In this document: piece after piece, positions 24,397-33,524 of the stretch
How the letters are laid out: every line of letters starts with the position of its first letter
How positions within the stretch are numbered: the first letter of the stretch is position 1
Source of the DNA: Streptomyces canus
GTDB lineage: Bacteria > Actinomycetota > Actinomycetes > Streptomycetales > Streptomycetaceae
Assembly: GCF_001514145.1 (NCBI RefSeq)
Contig: NZ_KQ948659.1
Span: forward strand, 55,454 to 119,453
Length of the DNA stretch: 64,000 bases
Direction: 5' to 3'
Position numbers and translations under genes: made by a program
Notes under the pieces: generated by a model
Told to the model about the DNA's origin: nothing
Databases searched by the model: none
What the model saw: the letters and a program-made list of their open reading frames with translations, nothing else

Positions 24397-27384
24397 ATGA
24401 CGGCGGCGCCGGGGCGCAGGAGCAGTACCTTCACGCGGCTTCTGCGGCACGGTTTCACCGATCCGTCGGCCGCCGAGCGGCTGCTGGACAGCGGCGAGCT
24501 GAGCGGCGTACGCAATGACCCGGTGCTGCTGGAGGCGCTCGGCGCGACCGCCGACCCCGACCTCGCCCTGCACGGTTTCGTACGGCTGCTGGAGGTGCAG
24601 CCCGGCCGGGAGCTGCTCGACACCGTGATAGCGGCGAAGCCGTTGCGCGACCGGCTGCTCGGGGTGCTCGGCGCGTCCGCCGCCCTCGCCGAGCATCTCG
24701 CCCGGCACCCCGGCGACTGGCAGGCCCTCGTCACCTACGAGCCGCGCGATCTGCACCCCGGAGTCGAGGAGTTCGAGCGCGGGCTCGCCGAGGCCACCGA
24801 CCCCGTCACCCTGCGCGTCGCCTACCGCCGCTGCCTGCTGTCGATCGCCGCCCGTGACGTGTGCGGCACCACCGACCTCGCCGAGACCGCCGCCGAACTC
24901 GCCGACCTCGCCACCGCGACCCTGCGCGCCGCGCTCGCCATAGCGCGGGCGGCCGCACCCGACGACGCCGCGCTGTGCCGGCTCGCGGTGATCGCGATGG
25001 GCAAGTGCGGGGGACACGAGCTGAACTACGTCTCCGACGTGGACGTGATCTTTGTCGGTGAGGCCGTCGACGGGGCCGACGAGGGCAAGGCCCTGCGCGC
25101 CGCCACCAAGCTCGCCTCGCACATGATGCGCGTCTGCTCCGAGACCACCGTCGAGGGGTCCATCTGGCCCGTCGACGCCAACCTGCGGCCCGAGGGCAGA
25201 AACGGCCCGCTCGTGCGCACCCTGGCCAGCCACCTCGCCTACTACCAGCGCTGGGCCAAGACCTGGGAGTTCCAGGCCCTCCTCAAGGCCCGCCCGGTCG
25301 CCGGCGACCTCGAACTGGGCGAGGAGTACGTCGCCGCCCTCGAACCCCTGGTCTGGAAGGCCGCCGAGCGCGAGAACTTCGTCGCCGACGTGCAGAAGAT
25401 GCGGCGCCGGGTCGTGGAGAACATCCCCGTCGCCGAGCTCGACCGGCAACTGAAGCTCGGCCCCGGCGGTCTCAGGGACGTCGAATTCGCCGTACAGCTC
25501 CTGCAGTTGGTGCACGGCCGCGAGGACCGTTCACTGCGCAGCGGCACCACCCTCAACGCTCTCCAGGCCCTCGTCGCGGGCGGCTACGTCGGCCGTGCCG
25601 ACGCGGCACAGCTCGACGAGGCCTACCGCTTCCTGCGGTCCATGGAGCACCGCATCCAGCTCTACCGGCTGCGCCGCACCCACCTGGTCCCCGAGGACGA
25701 GACCGACCTGCGCCGCCTCGGCCGCTCCCTCGGTCTGCGGGCCGACCCGGTGACCGAGCTGAACCGCGAGTGGAAGCGGCACACCTCCGTCGTACGACGC
25801 CTGCACGAGAAGCTGTTCTACCGGCCGCTGCTGGACGCAGTGGCCCAACTCGGCCCCGGCGAGATCAGGTTGAGTGCCGGCGCGGCGCGCGAGCGGCTGG
25901 TCGCGCTCGGCTACGCCGACCCGGCCTCCGCCCTGCGGCACCTGGAGGCCCTGGCCTCCGGCGTCAGCCGCAAGGCCGCCATCCAGCGCACTCTCCTTCC
26001 GGTCCTGCTGGGCTGGTTCGCCGAGTCCGCAGACCCGGACGCCGGACTGCTCAACTTCCGCAAGGTGTCCGACGCGTTGGGCAAGACCCCTTGGTACCTA
26101 CGGCTGTTGAGGGACGAGGGCGCCGCCGCCGAGAACCTCGCACGCGTCCTGTCCGCCGGGCGCCTCGCCCCCGACCTGCTGATGCGCGCACCCGAAGCCG
26201 TGGCTCTCCTCGGGGACGGCGACGGCGGCGGCCTGGATCCGCGCGGGCGGGCCGGTCTCGAGCAGGAGATACTCTCCGCGGTCGGCCGCGCGGACGGCGC
26301 CGTCCAGGGCGTCACGGCGGCCCGTGGCGTCCGCCGCCGCGAACTCTTCCGTACGGCCGCCGCGGACATCGTCGGCTCCTACGGCACCGAGACCCAGCCG
26401 GCCGAGCCGGACCAGGGCGCCCTGGTGGAGCGCGTCGGCGCCGCCGTGTCCGACCTGACCGCCGCGACCCTCGCCGGCACCCTGCGCGCGGTCGTCCGGG
26501 AGGGCTGGGGCGACACCCTGCCCACCCGGTTCGCCGTCATCGGCATGGGCCGCTTCGGCGGTCACGAACTCGGCTACGGCTCCGACGCGGACGTCCTGTT
26601 CGTCCACGAGCCGCGCGAGGGCGTCGAGGAGCGGGAGGCCTCCGAGGCCGCCAACAAGGTCGTCTCCGAGATGCGCCGACTGCTCCAGATCCCGAGCGCC
26701 GACCCACCGCTGCTCATCGACGCCGACCTGCGCCCGGAGGGCAAGTCCGGGCCGCTGGTACGCACGTTGACGTCGTACGCGGCCTACTACCGCCGCTGGT
26801 CGCTGGTCTGGGAGTCACAGGCCCTGCTGCGGGCCGAACCGGTCGCCGGGGACGAGGAGTTGGGCCGCCGGTTCGTCGAACTGATCGACCCCCTGCGCTA
26901 TCCGGCGGCGGGCCTCGGCGACGACGCCGTGCGCGAGATCCGGCGGCTGAAGGCGCGCATGGAGTCCGAGCGGATGCCTCGCGGCGCCGACCCCAAGCTG
27001 CACACCAAGCTCGGGCCCGGCGGACTGTCCGACGTCGAGTGGACGGTCCAGCTCCTCCAGATGCGGCACGGTGCCGGCGAGCCGGGGCTGCGTACGACTC
27101 GCACCCGTGCGGCACTTTCCGCCGCGCGGGCGGCCGGGCTGATCTCCGCGGAGGACACCCAGGTCCTCGACGAGGCGTGGGTGCTGGCTACGCGGGTGCG
27201 TAACGCCGTGATGCTGGTGCGGGGGCGGGCCGGGGACACGTTTCCTTCCGAGACGCGGGAACTTGCCGCTGTGGGGCGGTACTTGGGGTATGAGGCGGGG
27301 CATGTGGGGGACATGCTGGACGACTATCGGCGTACGGCTCGGCGGGCTCGGAGTGTGGTGGAGGAGTTGTTCTACGGAGCGTAG
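24397..27384 (+). CDS. glnE: Bifunctional glutamine synthetase adenylyltransferase/deadenylylase
   Basis: Controls GSI (GlnA) by adding and removing AMP on its regulatory Tyr in response to PII state. The 995-residue protein has two nucleotidyltransferase halves, each with its G-G-x-E-L-x-Y-x-S-D-x-D signature: GHELNYVSDVDVIF near residue 207 (deadenylylase half) and GGHELGYGSDADVLF near 721 (adenylyltransferase half). Helical linkers with the repeated LGPGGL-DVE-QLLQ block follow each half. The ATG follows GGAGG. Its last 13 bases overlap the convergent DMT exporter gene. The GSI target glnA is not in the window. Confidence 0.96.
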   Translation: MTAAPGRRSSTFTRLLRHGFTDPSAAERLLDSGELSGVRNDPVLLEALGATADPDLALHGFVRLLEVQPGRELLDTVIAAKPLRDRLLGVLGASAALAEHLARHPGDWQALVTYEPRDLHPGVEEFERGLAEATDPVTLRVAYRRCLLSIAARDVCGTTDLAETAAELADLATATLRAALAIARAAAPDDAALCRLAVIAMGKCGGHELNYVSDVDVIFVGEAVDGADEGKALRAATKLASHMMRVCSETTVEGSIWPVDANLRPEGRNGPLVRTLASHLAYYQRWAKTWEFQALLKARPVAGDLELGEEYVAALEPLVWKAAERENFVADVQKMRRRVVENIPVAELDRQLKLGPGGLRDVEFAVQLLQLVHGREDRSLRSGTTLNALQALVAGGYVGRADAAQLDEAYRFLRSMEHRIQLYRLRRTHLVPEDETDLRRLGRSLGLRADPVTELNREWKRHTSVVRRLHEKLFYRPLLDAVAQLGPGEIRLSAGAARERLVALGYADPASALRHLEALASGVSRKAAIQRTLLPVLLGWFAESADPDAGLLNFRKVSDALGKTPWYLRLLRDEGAAAENLARVLSAGRLAPDLLMRAPEAVALLGDGDGGGLDPRGRAGLEQEILSAVGRADGAVQGVTAARGVRRRELFRTAAADIVGSYGTETQPAEPDQGALVERVGAAVSDLTAATLAGTLRAVVREGWGDTLPTRFAVIGMGRFGGHELGYGSDADVLFVHEPREGVEEREASEAANKVVSEMRRLLQIPSADPPLLIDADLRPEGKSGPLVRTLTSYAAYYRRWSLVWESQALLRAEPVAGDEELGRRFVELIDPLRYPAAGLGDDAVREIRRLKARMESERMPRGADPKLHTKLGPGGLSDVEWTVQLLQMRHGAGEPGLRTTRTRAALSAARAAGLISAEDTQVLDEAWVLATRVRNAVMLVRGRAGDTFPSETRELAAVGRYLGYEAGHVGDMLDDYRRTARRARSVVEELFYGA

Positions 27385-28307
27385 TGGGGTTTGTTCTTCG
27401 GCTGCGGGGCGGTGGGGGCTGGTCGCGCAGTTCCCCGCGCCCCTGTGGGGCGCGTCAGGGCCACGCCGGTCAGCACGATCGCCATGCCGATGAGCACGCG
27501 CGACCCCACTCGCTCGTCCAGCAGCACCGCGCCCAGGGTCACCGACACGACTGGCAGCAGGTAGCCGACCGTCGCCGCCGTCACCGGGCCCTCGTCCGCT
27601 ATCAGGCGGTAGTTGAGGTAGAAGGTCACCCCCGTGCCCAGCACCCCCAGGGCCGTCACCGCCCCCAGCCCGATGAGGTCGGCGTCCACCGGGCCCGCCA
27701 CCGGCACCGACAGCGTGGTCCACGCCGTAGCCATGAGGAGTTGGGCGGCGGAGTACGCCAACGGCCCCTGCCCGGAGGTGAGTTTGCGGGCCATGTACGC
27801 GAAGGCCACGGCGTAGCTCGCGGCGGCGGTCAGGAGGGCCAGGGCGCCCCAGGTCAGCAGACCCGAGCGGTGCCAGGGGGCGAAGATCAGCACGGTGCCT
27901 GCGAAGCCGAGGAGCAGGCCGGTCAGCCGTAGGGGGCGCAGGCCGCGGTCGGTGCCGAGCAGGACGCCGATCAGCAGGGACCACAGCGGGGTCGTCGCGT
28001 TCAGAACGCCCGCGACGCCGGAGTCGACGCTCTGCTCACCGACCGCGAACAGAGCGAACGGGATGGCGTTGCAGAACAGTGCGGCGACGATCAGATGGCC
28101 CCAGGTGGAGCGGGAGCGGGGCAGCCGCTGACCGGCCGCGCGGGCCAGGAGGAACAGCACAGCCGTGCCCAGCACGCACCGCGCGATGGTGATCTGGGCG
28201 GGGGAGAGGCCGTGGTCGAGGGCGAGCTTGATCCAGAGGAAGCCGGATCCCCAGAGGAGGGCGAGGGCGGCCATGCGGAGTGTGGAGGCGGGGGACATGT
28301 GCTCCAC
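27372..28307 (-). CDS. EamA-family (DMT) exporter
   Basis: A 311-residue, ten-helix drug/metabolite transporter with two EamA repeats (about 10-145 and 155-290), including LLWGSGFLWIKLAL and GVAGVLNATTPLWSLLIGVL. It likely exports an amino acid or other metabolite. It is divergently arranged with a LysR-type gene, the common regulator/exporter pairing. A second ATG three codons in is possible. The 3' end overlaps glnE by 13 bp tail to tail. Confidence 0.88.
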   Translation of the reverse strand: MEHMSPASTLRMAALALLWGSGFLWIKLALDHGLSPAQITIARCVLGTAVLFLLARAAGQRLPRSRSTWGHLIVAALFCNAIPFALFAVGEQSVDSGVAGVLNATTPLWSLLIGVLLGTDRGLRPLRLTGLLLGFAGTVLIFAPWHRSGLLTWGALALLTAAASYAVAFAYMARKLTSGQGPLAYSAAQLLMATAWTTLSVPVAGPVDADLIGLGAVTALGVLGTGVTFYLNYRLIADEGPVTAATVGYLLPVVSVTLGAVLLDERVGSRVLIGMAIVLTGVALTRPTGARGTARPAPTAPQPKNKPHYAP

Positions 28308-28370
28308 GGTCCCCGGCCAAACCCATCAGGACAAGTGAAAGATTCTGGATCTATCATTAAGCTGGAGTAC
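28308..28370. promoter_or_regulatory. Divergent promoter region of the exporter and LysR gene
   Basis: This 63 bp gap is much richer in A/T than its surroundings (AAGATTCTGGATCTATCATTAAG at 28338-28360) and must hold both promoters and the LysR-type binding site. I cannot choose one T-N11-A site. Confidence 0.5.
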
Positions 28371-29252
28371 ATGCTTGATGTGCGACGGATGCAGATGCTG
28401 GCGGCCGTGGTGAGCAACGGCTCGGTGACGGCGGCCGCGGCCCGGCTCGGCTACACGCCCTCCGCGATCAGCCAGCAGGTGGCGGCACTGGAGAAGGAGG
28501 CCGGGACCGAGCTCCTCGAACGGGTCGGGCGGGGTGTGCGGCCCACGGCGGCCGGGCTGTTGCTCACGGAGTACGCGGACGCGATCGGCCGGCAGGTCGC
28601 CGAGGCGGAGACGGCCCTCGGTGACCTCCTGGCGGGCCGCACGGGCCGGCTCTCGGTGCGCTACTTCGCCACGGCCGGAGCCCGTCTGGTCGCCCCCGCG
28701 GTGGCGCGGCTGCGGGCCGAACACCCCGGCGTGCAGATCGACCTGAAGCTGACGGGACCCGACCCGCTGCCGGACGTGCGGGAGGGGCGGGCGGATCTCG
28801 CGCTGGTGGTGGGACCGTCGGACGAGGACGGCGTACGACTGCTGCATCTGCTCGACGACCCGTACCTGGCCGTGCTCCCCGCGGCGCATCCCCTCGCGGC
28901 CCGCCGATCGATCCGCCTGACCGACCTGGCCGACGAACCCTGGGTCGGCAGCGAGTGGCCCGGCCCCTGTCTGGAGGCCCAGCTCACCGCCTGTGCCACG
29001 GCGGGGTTCCACCCGCGCTTCGTCGTGGACAGCGAGGACTACGCCACGGCACAGGGCTTCGTGGCCGCGGGACTCGGGGTGACCCTGATCCCGCGACTGG
29101 GCCTCGGGGGCCGGCATCCGGACGTGGCGGTCCGGCAGATCCGGGGCCCGGAGCCGTCACGGGCGATCCACGCAGCCGTACGCGAGACCGCGCTCCCGCA
29201 ACCGGCACTCGAGGCGTTCGTCGAGGCGCTCCGGGACGCGGCCGCGGGCTAG
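28371..29252 (+). CDS. LysR-family transcriptional regulator
   Basis: A 293-residue regulator with an N-terminal LysR winged helix (RRMQMLAAVVSNGSVTAAAA, about 1-62) and a two-lobe effector domain with VRYFATAGARLVAPAV and DLALVVGPSDEDG. The start MLDVRRM has GGAG three bases upstream. It probably controls the divergent EamA exporter. The effector is unknown. Confidence 0.88.
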   Translation: MLDVRRMQMLAAVVSNGSVTAAAARLGYTPSAISQQVAALEKEAGTELLERVGRGVRPTAAGLLLTEYADAIGRQVAEAETALGDLLAGRTGRLSVRYFATAGARLVAPAVARLRAEHPGVQIDLKLTGPDPLPDVREGRADLALVVGPSDEDGVRLLHLLDDPYLAVLPAAHPLAARRSIRLTDLADEPWVGSEWPGPCLEAQLTACATAGFHPRFVVDSEDYATAQGFVAAGLGVTLIPRLGLGGRHPDVAVRQIRGPEPSRAIHAAVRETALPQPALEAFVEALRDAAAG

Positions 29253-29734
29253 GGCGCCTGTCCGGCGGATGCCGACGTTGCCGGGTCTGGCACGCGCATC
29301 TGCACTGATCAGGCACCGTTGCTGGAAGTCGGCCCGATCCGCCGGACAGGCCCTGGTGTCCCGGCAGGCAGCGTCTGCCTGTCTGGGAGCGGCGTCCGCT
29401 GCGGCGAGTCGGGGCACCGCCTCTGCGGGAGCGTGCCGGGTGTCGCGACGGGGCGCGCGGTGCCTGTCGGGGCACCGGCTAGTGCTGCGGCGGGCCGCGG
29501 CGCGCGGCCTCGCGGAGCGGCGTCCACTGCGGCGAGTCGGGGCACCGCCTCTGCGGGAGCGTGCCCGGCGTCGCGACGGGGCGCGCGGTGCCTGTCGGGG
29601 CACCGGCTAGTGCTGCGGCGGGCCGCGGCGCGCGACCTCGCGGAGCGGCGTCCACTGCGGCGAGTCGGGGCACCGCCTCTGCGGGAGCGTGCCCGGCGTC
29701 GCGACGGGGCGCGCGGTGCCCGTCGGGGCACCGG
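29253..29734. repeat. 482 bp structured spacer: 94 bp inverted-repeat element plus 128 bp tandem repeats
   Basis: No gene. Part one (29257-29350) is bounded by a perfect 14 bp inverted repeat (CCTGTCCGGCGGAT and complement) that extends inwards with GCCGAC/GTCGGC past a 3-base bulge. Next is a hairpin at 29365-29381. Part two is a tandem repeat with an exact 128 bp period: copies at 29401-29528 and 29529-29656 (three differences), and a third partial copy 29657-29738 that runs into the stop codon of the PAP2 gene. Each copy includes a GGTGCC...GGCACC hairpin. Confidence 0.85.
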
Positions 29735-30601
29735 CTAGGACTTGACGGGCCGGGGAGTGGCCTTCGCCTTCGGCGGTACCACTTTCGGCAACGTGTACGG
29801 CAGTGCCCCGTACCAGATCCGCGCCACCATGAAGCCGAACATCAGGCACAGGATGCCGCCGACCGCGTCGAGCCAGAAGTGGTTGGCGGTGGCGACGATG
29901 ACCAGGAGCGTCGCCGTCGGGTAGAGGAGGCCCAGGACGCGTACCCACGGCACCGACGCCAGCGCGAAGATCGTCAGGCCGCACCACAGGGACCAGCCGA
30001 TGTGCATGGACGGCATCGCGGCGTACTGGTTGGACATGTGCTTCAGGTCGCCGGAGGCCATCGAGCCCCAGGTCTGGTGGACCATGACCGTGTCGACGAA
30101 GTTGCCGCCATTCATCAACCGCGGGGGTGCCAGCGGATACAGATAGTAACCGACCAGCGCCACACCCGTGGTCGCGAAGAGCACCAGACGCGTCGCCGCG
30201 TAGCGGCCGGGGTGGCTGCGGTAGAGCCAGACCAGGACGCTCAGCGTCACGATGAAGTGCAGCGTCGCGTAGTAGTAGTTCATGCCGACGACGAGCCAAG
30301 TCACGGAGTTCACCGCATGGTTGACGGACTCCTCGACCGCGATGCCCAGATGGTGCTCCATCCGCCAGATCCAGTCGGCGTTGCGCAGCGCCTCCGTCTT
30401 CTGCTCCGGCACCGCGTTGCGGACCTGTGAGTACGTCCAGTAACTCACCGCGATCAACAGGATCTCGAACCAGATGCGCGGGCGGCGCGGGGTGCGCAGG
30501 CGGCGGAGGAGAGCCGGCCGGTCCGCGGCCGTGAGGGAGTCCGGAGCGGCCGCGGTCCCGCGGTCTTCCAGGCTGGTCACGGTCGAGTCACCCATAGACA
30601 T
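29735..30601 (-). CDS. PAP2-family membrane phosphatase (AUR1/inositol phosphorylceramide synthase-like)
   Basis: About 288 residues with a charged N-terminal tail and roughly six transmembrane helices. The C-terminal half has the PAP2 phosphatase motifs PSMHIGWSLW and NHFWLDAVGG, whose His and Asp residues form the active site facing the outer side of the membrane. It probably acts on a lipid phosphate or polyprenyl phosphate; mycobacterial relatives make phosphatidylinositol-type lipids, but that is not shown here. ATG 30601 and ATG 30595 are both possible starts. Its stop codon lies inside the last 128 bp repeat copy. Confidence 0.83.
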   Translation of the reverse strand: MSMGDSTVTSLEDRGTAAAPDSLTAADRPALLRRLRTPRRPRIWFEILLIAVSYWTYSQVRNAVPEQKTEALRNADWIWRMEHHLGIAVEESVNHAVNSVTWLVVGMNYYYATLHFIVTLSVLVWLYRSHPGRYAATRLVLFATTGVALVGYYLYPLAPPRLMNGGNFVDTVMVHQTWGSMASGDLKHMSNQYAAMPSMHIGWSLWCGLTIFALASVPWVRVLGLLYPTATLLVIVATANHFWLDAVGGILCLMFGFMVARIWYGALPYTLPKVVPPKAKATPRPVKS

Positions 30602-30726
30602 GAAGTCTGCCAGAAATGCCTTACCCCACCGATCATCCCGCGGTCGGGTTCGGGTCGCATGTCCTACGACGGGAAGACTGTCCCGTTCTCCTACCAGCGC
30701 ACGGGTGAAAGCCCGGCGTCTCCGCC

Positions 30727-31791
30727 CTACGGACGAGTGCGATCCCCAGGTGCCGAAGCCGTCGAACCCCGCACCACCAGCTCCGGCATGAACACGAACT
30801 CGCTGTGCGGCGCGGGCGTTCCGCCGATCTCCTCCAGCAACGTCCGTACCGCCGCCTGCCCCATGGCCGGCACCGGCTTGCGGATCGTTGTCAGCGGCGG
30901 GTCGGTGAAGGCGATCAGCGGGGAGTCGTCGAACCCCACGACCGAGACGTCCCGCGGCACTTCCAGCCCCCGCTGCCGGGCCGCCCGTATCGCGCCCAGC
31001 GCCATCATGTCGCTCGCGCACACCACCGCCGTGCAGTCCCGCTCGATGAGCGCCGAAGCGGCCGCCTGTCCGCCCTCCAGGGTGTACAGCGAGTGCTGGA
31101 CCAGGTCCTCCTCGACGGTCGCCGCGGCCAGCCCGAGCAGGTCCTGCATGGTGCGGACGAAGCCCTCGATCTTGCGCTGGACGGGCACGAAGCGCTTCGG
31201 GCCGAGGGCGAGGCCGATCCGCTTGTGCCCCAGCGACACCAGATGCGTCACCGCCAGCGACATCGCCGCGCGGTCGTCGGGGGAGATGAACGGCGCCTGC
31301 ACCTTCGGCGAGAACCCGTCCACGAGCACGTACGGCACGCCCTGCGCCCGCAGCTGCTCATAGCGCTGCATGTCCGCGGAGGTGTCCGCGTGCAGCCCGG
31401 AGACGAAGATGATGCCCGCCACGCCCCGGTCGACGAGCATCTCCGTGAGCTCGTCCTCCGTGGAGCCGCCCGGGGTCTGGGTGGCGAGGACCGGGGTGTA
31501 GCCCTGCCGGGTCAGCGCCTGGCCGATCACCTGGGCGAGGGCCGGGAATATCGGGTTCTCCAGCTCCGGGGTGATCAGGCCCACCAGGCCCTCGCTGCGC
31601 TGCCGCAGCCGGACCGGGCGTTCGTAGCCCAGTACGTCGAGTGCGGCCAGCACGGACTGGCGGGTGGTGGCGGCGACACCCGGCTTCCCGTTGAGGACGC
31701 GGCTGACGGTCGCTTCGCTCACGCCCGCCTGAGCAGCGATGTCGGCTAGCCGTGTGGTCACGGCACCGGACTGTACCGGCCGTATCGTCAT
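30727..31791 (-). CDS. malR: LacI-family repressor of the maltose/maltodextrin genes
   Basis: A 354-residue LacI-type repressor: helix-turn-helix at about 13-38 (RLADIAAQAGVSEATVSRVLNG), hinge, then a sugar-binding domain of two lobes (GLVGLITPELENPIFPAL, VVCASDMMALGAIRAAR, VSVVGFDDSPLIAF). Streptomyces MalR (Reg1) represses malEFG and amylase genes until maltodextrins are present. It is divergent from malE across 331 bp containing several CTTGC/GCAAG half-sites, which would also allow self-control. AGAGGGA precedes the ATG. Confidence 0.94.
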   Translation of the reverse strand: MTIRPVQSGAVTTRLADIAAQAGVSEATVSRVLNGKPGVAATTRQSVLAALDVLGYERPVRLRQRSEGLVGLITPELENPIFPALAQVIGQALTRQGYTPVLATQTPGGSTEDELTEMLVDRGVAGIIFVSGLHADTSADMQRYEQLRAQGVPYVLVDGFSPKVQAPFISPDDRAAMSLAVTHLVSLGHKRIGLALGPKRFVPVQRKIEGFVRTMQDLLGLAAATVEEDLVQHSLYTLEGGQAAASALIERDCTAVVCASDMMALGAIRAARQRGLEVPRDVSVVGFDDSPLIAFTDPPLTTIRKPVPAMGQAAVRTLLEEIGGTPAPHSEFVFMPELVVRGSTASAPGDRTRP

Positions 31792-32122
31792 CGCGGTCCC
31801 TCTGTTCTGGTCGGTGCCCTCTGTCCCGTAAGGGGATGATTCCCGTCCGGGAGGGGGATGGCAAGAGCTTGCAGAGTCTTGCACAACCCGTAGTCGTCCC
31901 GCTCAGCCCCGTAAAACAAGGGTCTCGTGACGGTCGACAAGGGATCACGACGGGGTAACTTCCGCAGCCTCTTGCACTTTTTTGCTGCAAGCTCTTTCGC
32001 AAGCCTTGCATCGCTGTTACGTTCCCACTCGCCCGGCGGCCGCAAAGGCGCAGTCGGCAGACGGGGAGGGCAGACGGGACCTCTCCCCGCAGCACACGGG
32101 CTTTCACCCTCAAGGAGAACTC
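31792..32122. promoter_or_regulatory. malR-malE control region with CTTGC/GCAAG half-sites
   Basis: Half-sites are grouped at two places. Near malR: GCAAG 31861-31865, CTTGC 31868-31872 and CTTGC 31878-31882. Near malE: CTTGCA 31971-31976 with TGCAAG 31986-31991 (9 bp spacer), and the perfect palindrome GCAAG-C-CTTGC at 31999-32009. A TACGTT hexamer (32018-32023) just after these is the likely malE -10, so a bound repressor would block the promoter. The rest is a leader of about 95 bases ending in AAGGAG (32112-32117). Confidence 0.75.
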
Positions 32123-33391
32123 ATGCGGCGTGGCATAGCGGCCACCGCGTTGGTGGCGTCTTTCGCCCTCGCGGCGACGGCCTGCGGCGGAAGTGACAGC
32201 GGCGACAAGGCCGACGGTCCGGTGACCATCACCTGGTGGGACACCTCCAACGCCACCAATGAGGCGCCGACGTACCAGGCCCTGATCAAGGACTTCGAGG
32301 CCGCCAACAAGGGCATCAAGGTCAAGTACGTCAACGTGCCCTTCGACCAGGCGCAGAACAAGTTCGACACCGCCGCCGGCGCCAGCGGGGCCCCCGACGT
32401 GCTGCGCTCCGACGTCGGCTGGACCCCCGCCTTCGCCAAGAAGGGTTATTTCCTGCCCCTCGACGGCACCGAGGCCCTCGCCGACCAGGCCAAGTTCAAG
32501 CCGAACCTGATCAAGCAGGCCCAGTACGACGGCAAGACCTACGGCGTGCCGTTCGTCACCGACACCCTCGCCCTGGTCTACAACAAGCAGCTCTTCGAGA
32601 AGGCCGGCGTCGAGGCCCCCAAGACCTGGGACGACCTGAAGGCCGCCGCCGCCACGATCAAGTCGAAGACCGGCGTCGACGGCTACTGGGGCTCCACCGC
32701 TGCCTACTACGCCCAGACTTTCCTCTACGGCGAGGGCACCGACACCGTCGACGCCGCCGCCAAGAAGATCACGGTGAACTCGGACGCCGCCAAGAAGGGC
32801 TACGGCACCTGGCTGAGCCTCTTCTCCGGCAAGGGCCTGCACAAGGCCGACACCACCGCCGACGCCTACGCCCACATCCAGGACGCGTTCGTCAACGGCA
32901 AGGTCGCCGCGATCATCCAGGGCCCGTGGGAGATCACCAACTTCTACAAGGGCACGGCCTTCACGGACAAGAACAACCTCGGCATCGCCACCGTCCCGGC
33001 CGGCTCCAGCGGCAAGGCGGGCGCCCCGACCGGCGGCCACAACCTCTCGGTCTACGCCGGCTCGGACTCCGCCCACCAGAAGGCGGCCGAGAAGTTCGTG
33101 GGCTTCATGACCTCCGCGAAGTCGCAGACGCAGATCGCGCTGAAGAACTCCACGCTGCCCACCCGCGACGACGCCTACACCGCCGAGGTCAAGGCCGACC
33201 CGGGCATCGCCGGATACCAGTCGGTCCTCTCCTCCGCCCAGCCGCGCGTGGCCCTGCCGGAGTACAGCTCGCTGCTGACCCCGCTGGACACCGAACTGCT
33301 CAAGATCGCCGGTGGCAAGGAGTCCCTGGACAAGGGCCTGAGCAACGCGGAGACCGCCCTCGCCAAGCTGGTGCCCGACTTCAGCAAGTGA
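32123..33391 (+). CDS. malE: Maltose/maltodextrin-binding lipoprotein of the ABC importer
   Basis: A 422-residue extracellular solute-binding protein (family 1). The N-terminus is a lipoprotein signal with Cys at about 21 (LAATAC; Ala at -3 is slightly unusual), followed by a two-lobe binding protein beginning VTITWWDTSNA. It captures maltose and maltodextrins and passes them to MalFG. AAGGAG five bases before the ATG sets the start; a longer frame to 31982 is the untranslated leader. A hairpin after its stop separates it from malF. Confidence 0.94.
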   Translation: MRRGIAATALVASFALAATACGGSDSGDKADGPVTITWWDTSNATNEAPTYQALIKDFEAANKGIKVKYVNVPFDQAQNKFDTAAGASGAPDVLRSDVGWTPAFAKKGYFLPLDGTEALADQAKFKPNLIKQAQYDGKTYGVPFVTDTLALVYNKQLFEKAGVEAPKTWDDLKAAAATIKSKTGVDGYWGSTAAYYAQTFLYGEGTDTVDAAAKKITVNSDAAKKGYGTWLSLFSGKGLHKADTTADAYAHIQDAFVNGKVAAIIQGPWEITNFYKGTAFTDKNNLGIATVPAGSSGKAGAPTGGHNLSVYAGSDSAHQKAAEKFVGFMTSAKSQTQIALKNSTLPTRDDAYTAEVKADPGIAGYQSVLSSAQPRVALPEYSSLLTPLDTELLKIAGGKESLDKGLSNAETALAKLVPDFSK

Positions 33392-33397
33392 GCCCGT

Positions 33398-33444
33398 GTG
33401 GTCGCCGGATCTCCCGGTCATGGGGGGAGGGATCCGGCGGCCAC
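33398..33444 (+). promoter_or_regulatory. Hairpin between malE and malF
   Basis: A 14 bp stem (33398-33411 with 33431-33444, one U-G pair) with a 19-base loop begins seven bases after the malE stop. There is no U tract and malF follows, so it probably stabilises or partly ends the malE message rather than stopping all transcription. Confidence 0.7.
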
Positions 33445-33524
33445 CGGCCTGTGCCCGGCCACACCGGCCGGCCGCTCGGCCCAGCCACTTCTCAGAGCCG
33501 CAGAACTTCCAGAAGGTGTCGAAC

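Noticed and set aside
23683..24518. Overlapping plus-strand frames in the repeat spacer before glnE
   Set aside because: Translations are Pro/Gly/Arg/Ser low complexity with repeats in several frames at once; no start signals or domains.
29561..30430. Frames running through the 128 bp tandem repeats
   Set aside because: Repeat translated in several frames; overlaps the real PAP2 gene on the other strand.
31982..32122. Longer malE start at 31982
   Set aside because: It would add a non-signal N-terminus across the promoter; AAGGAG and the lipoprotein signal fix the start at 32123.
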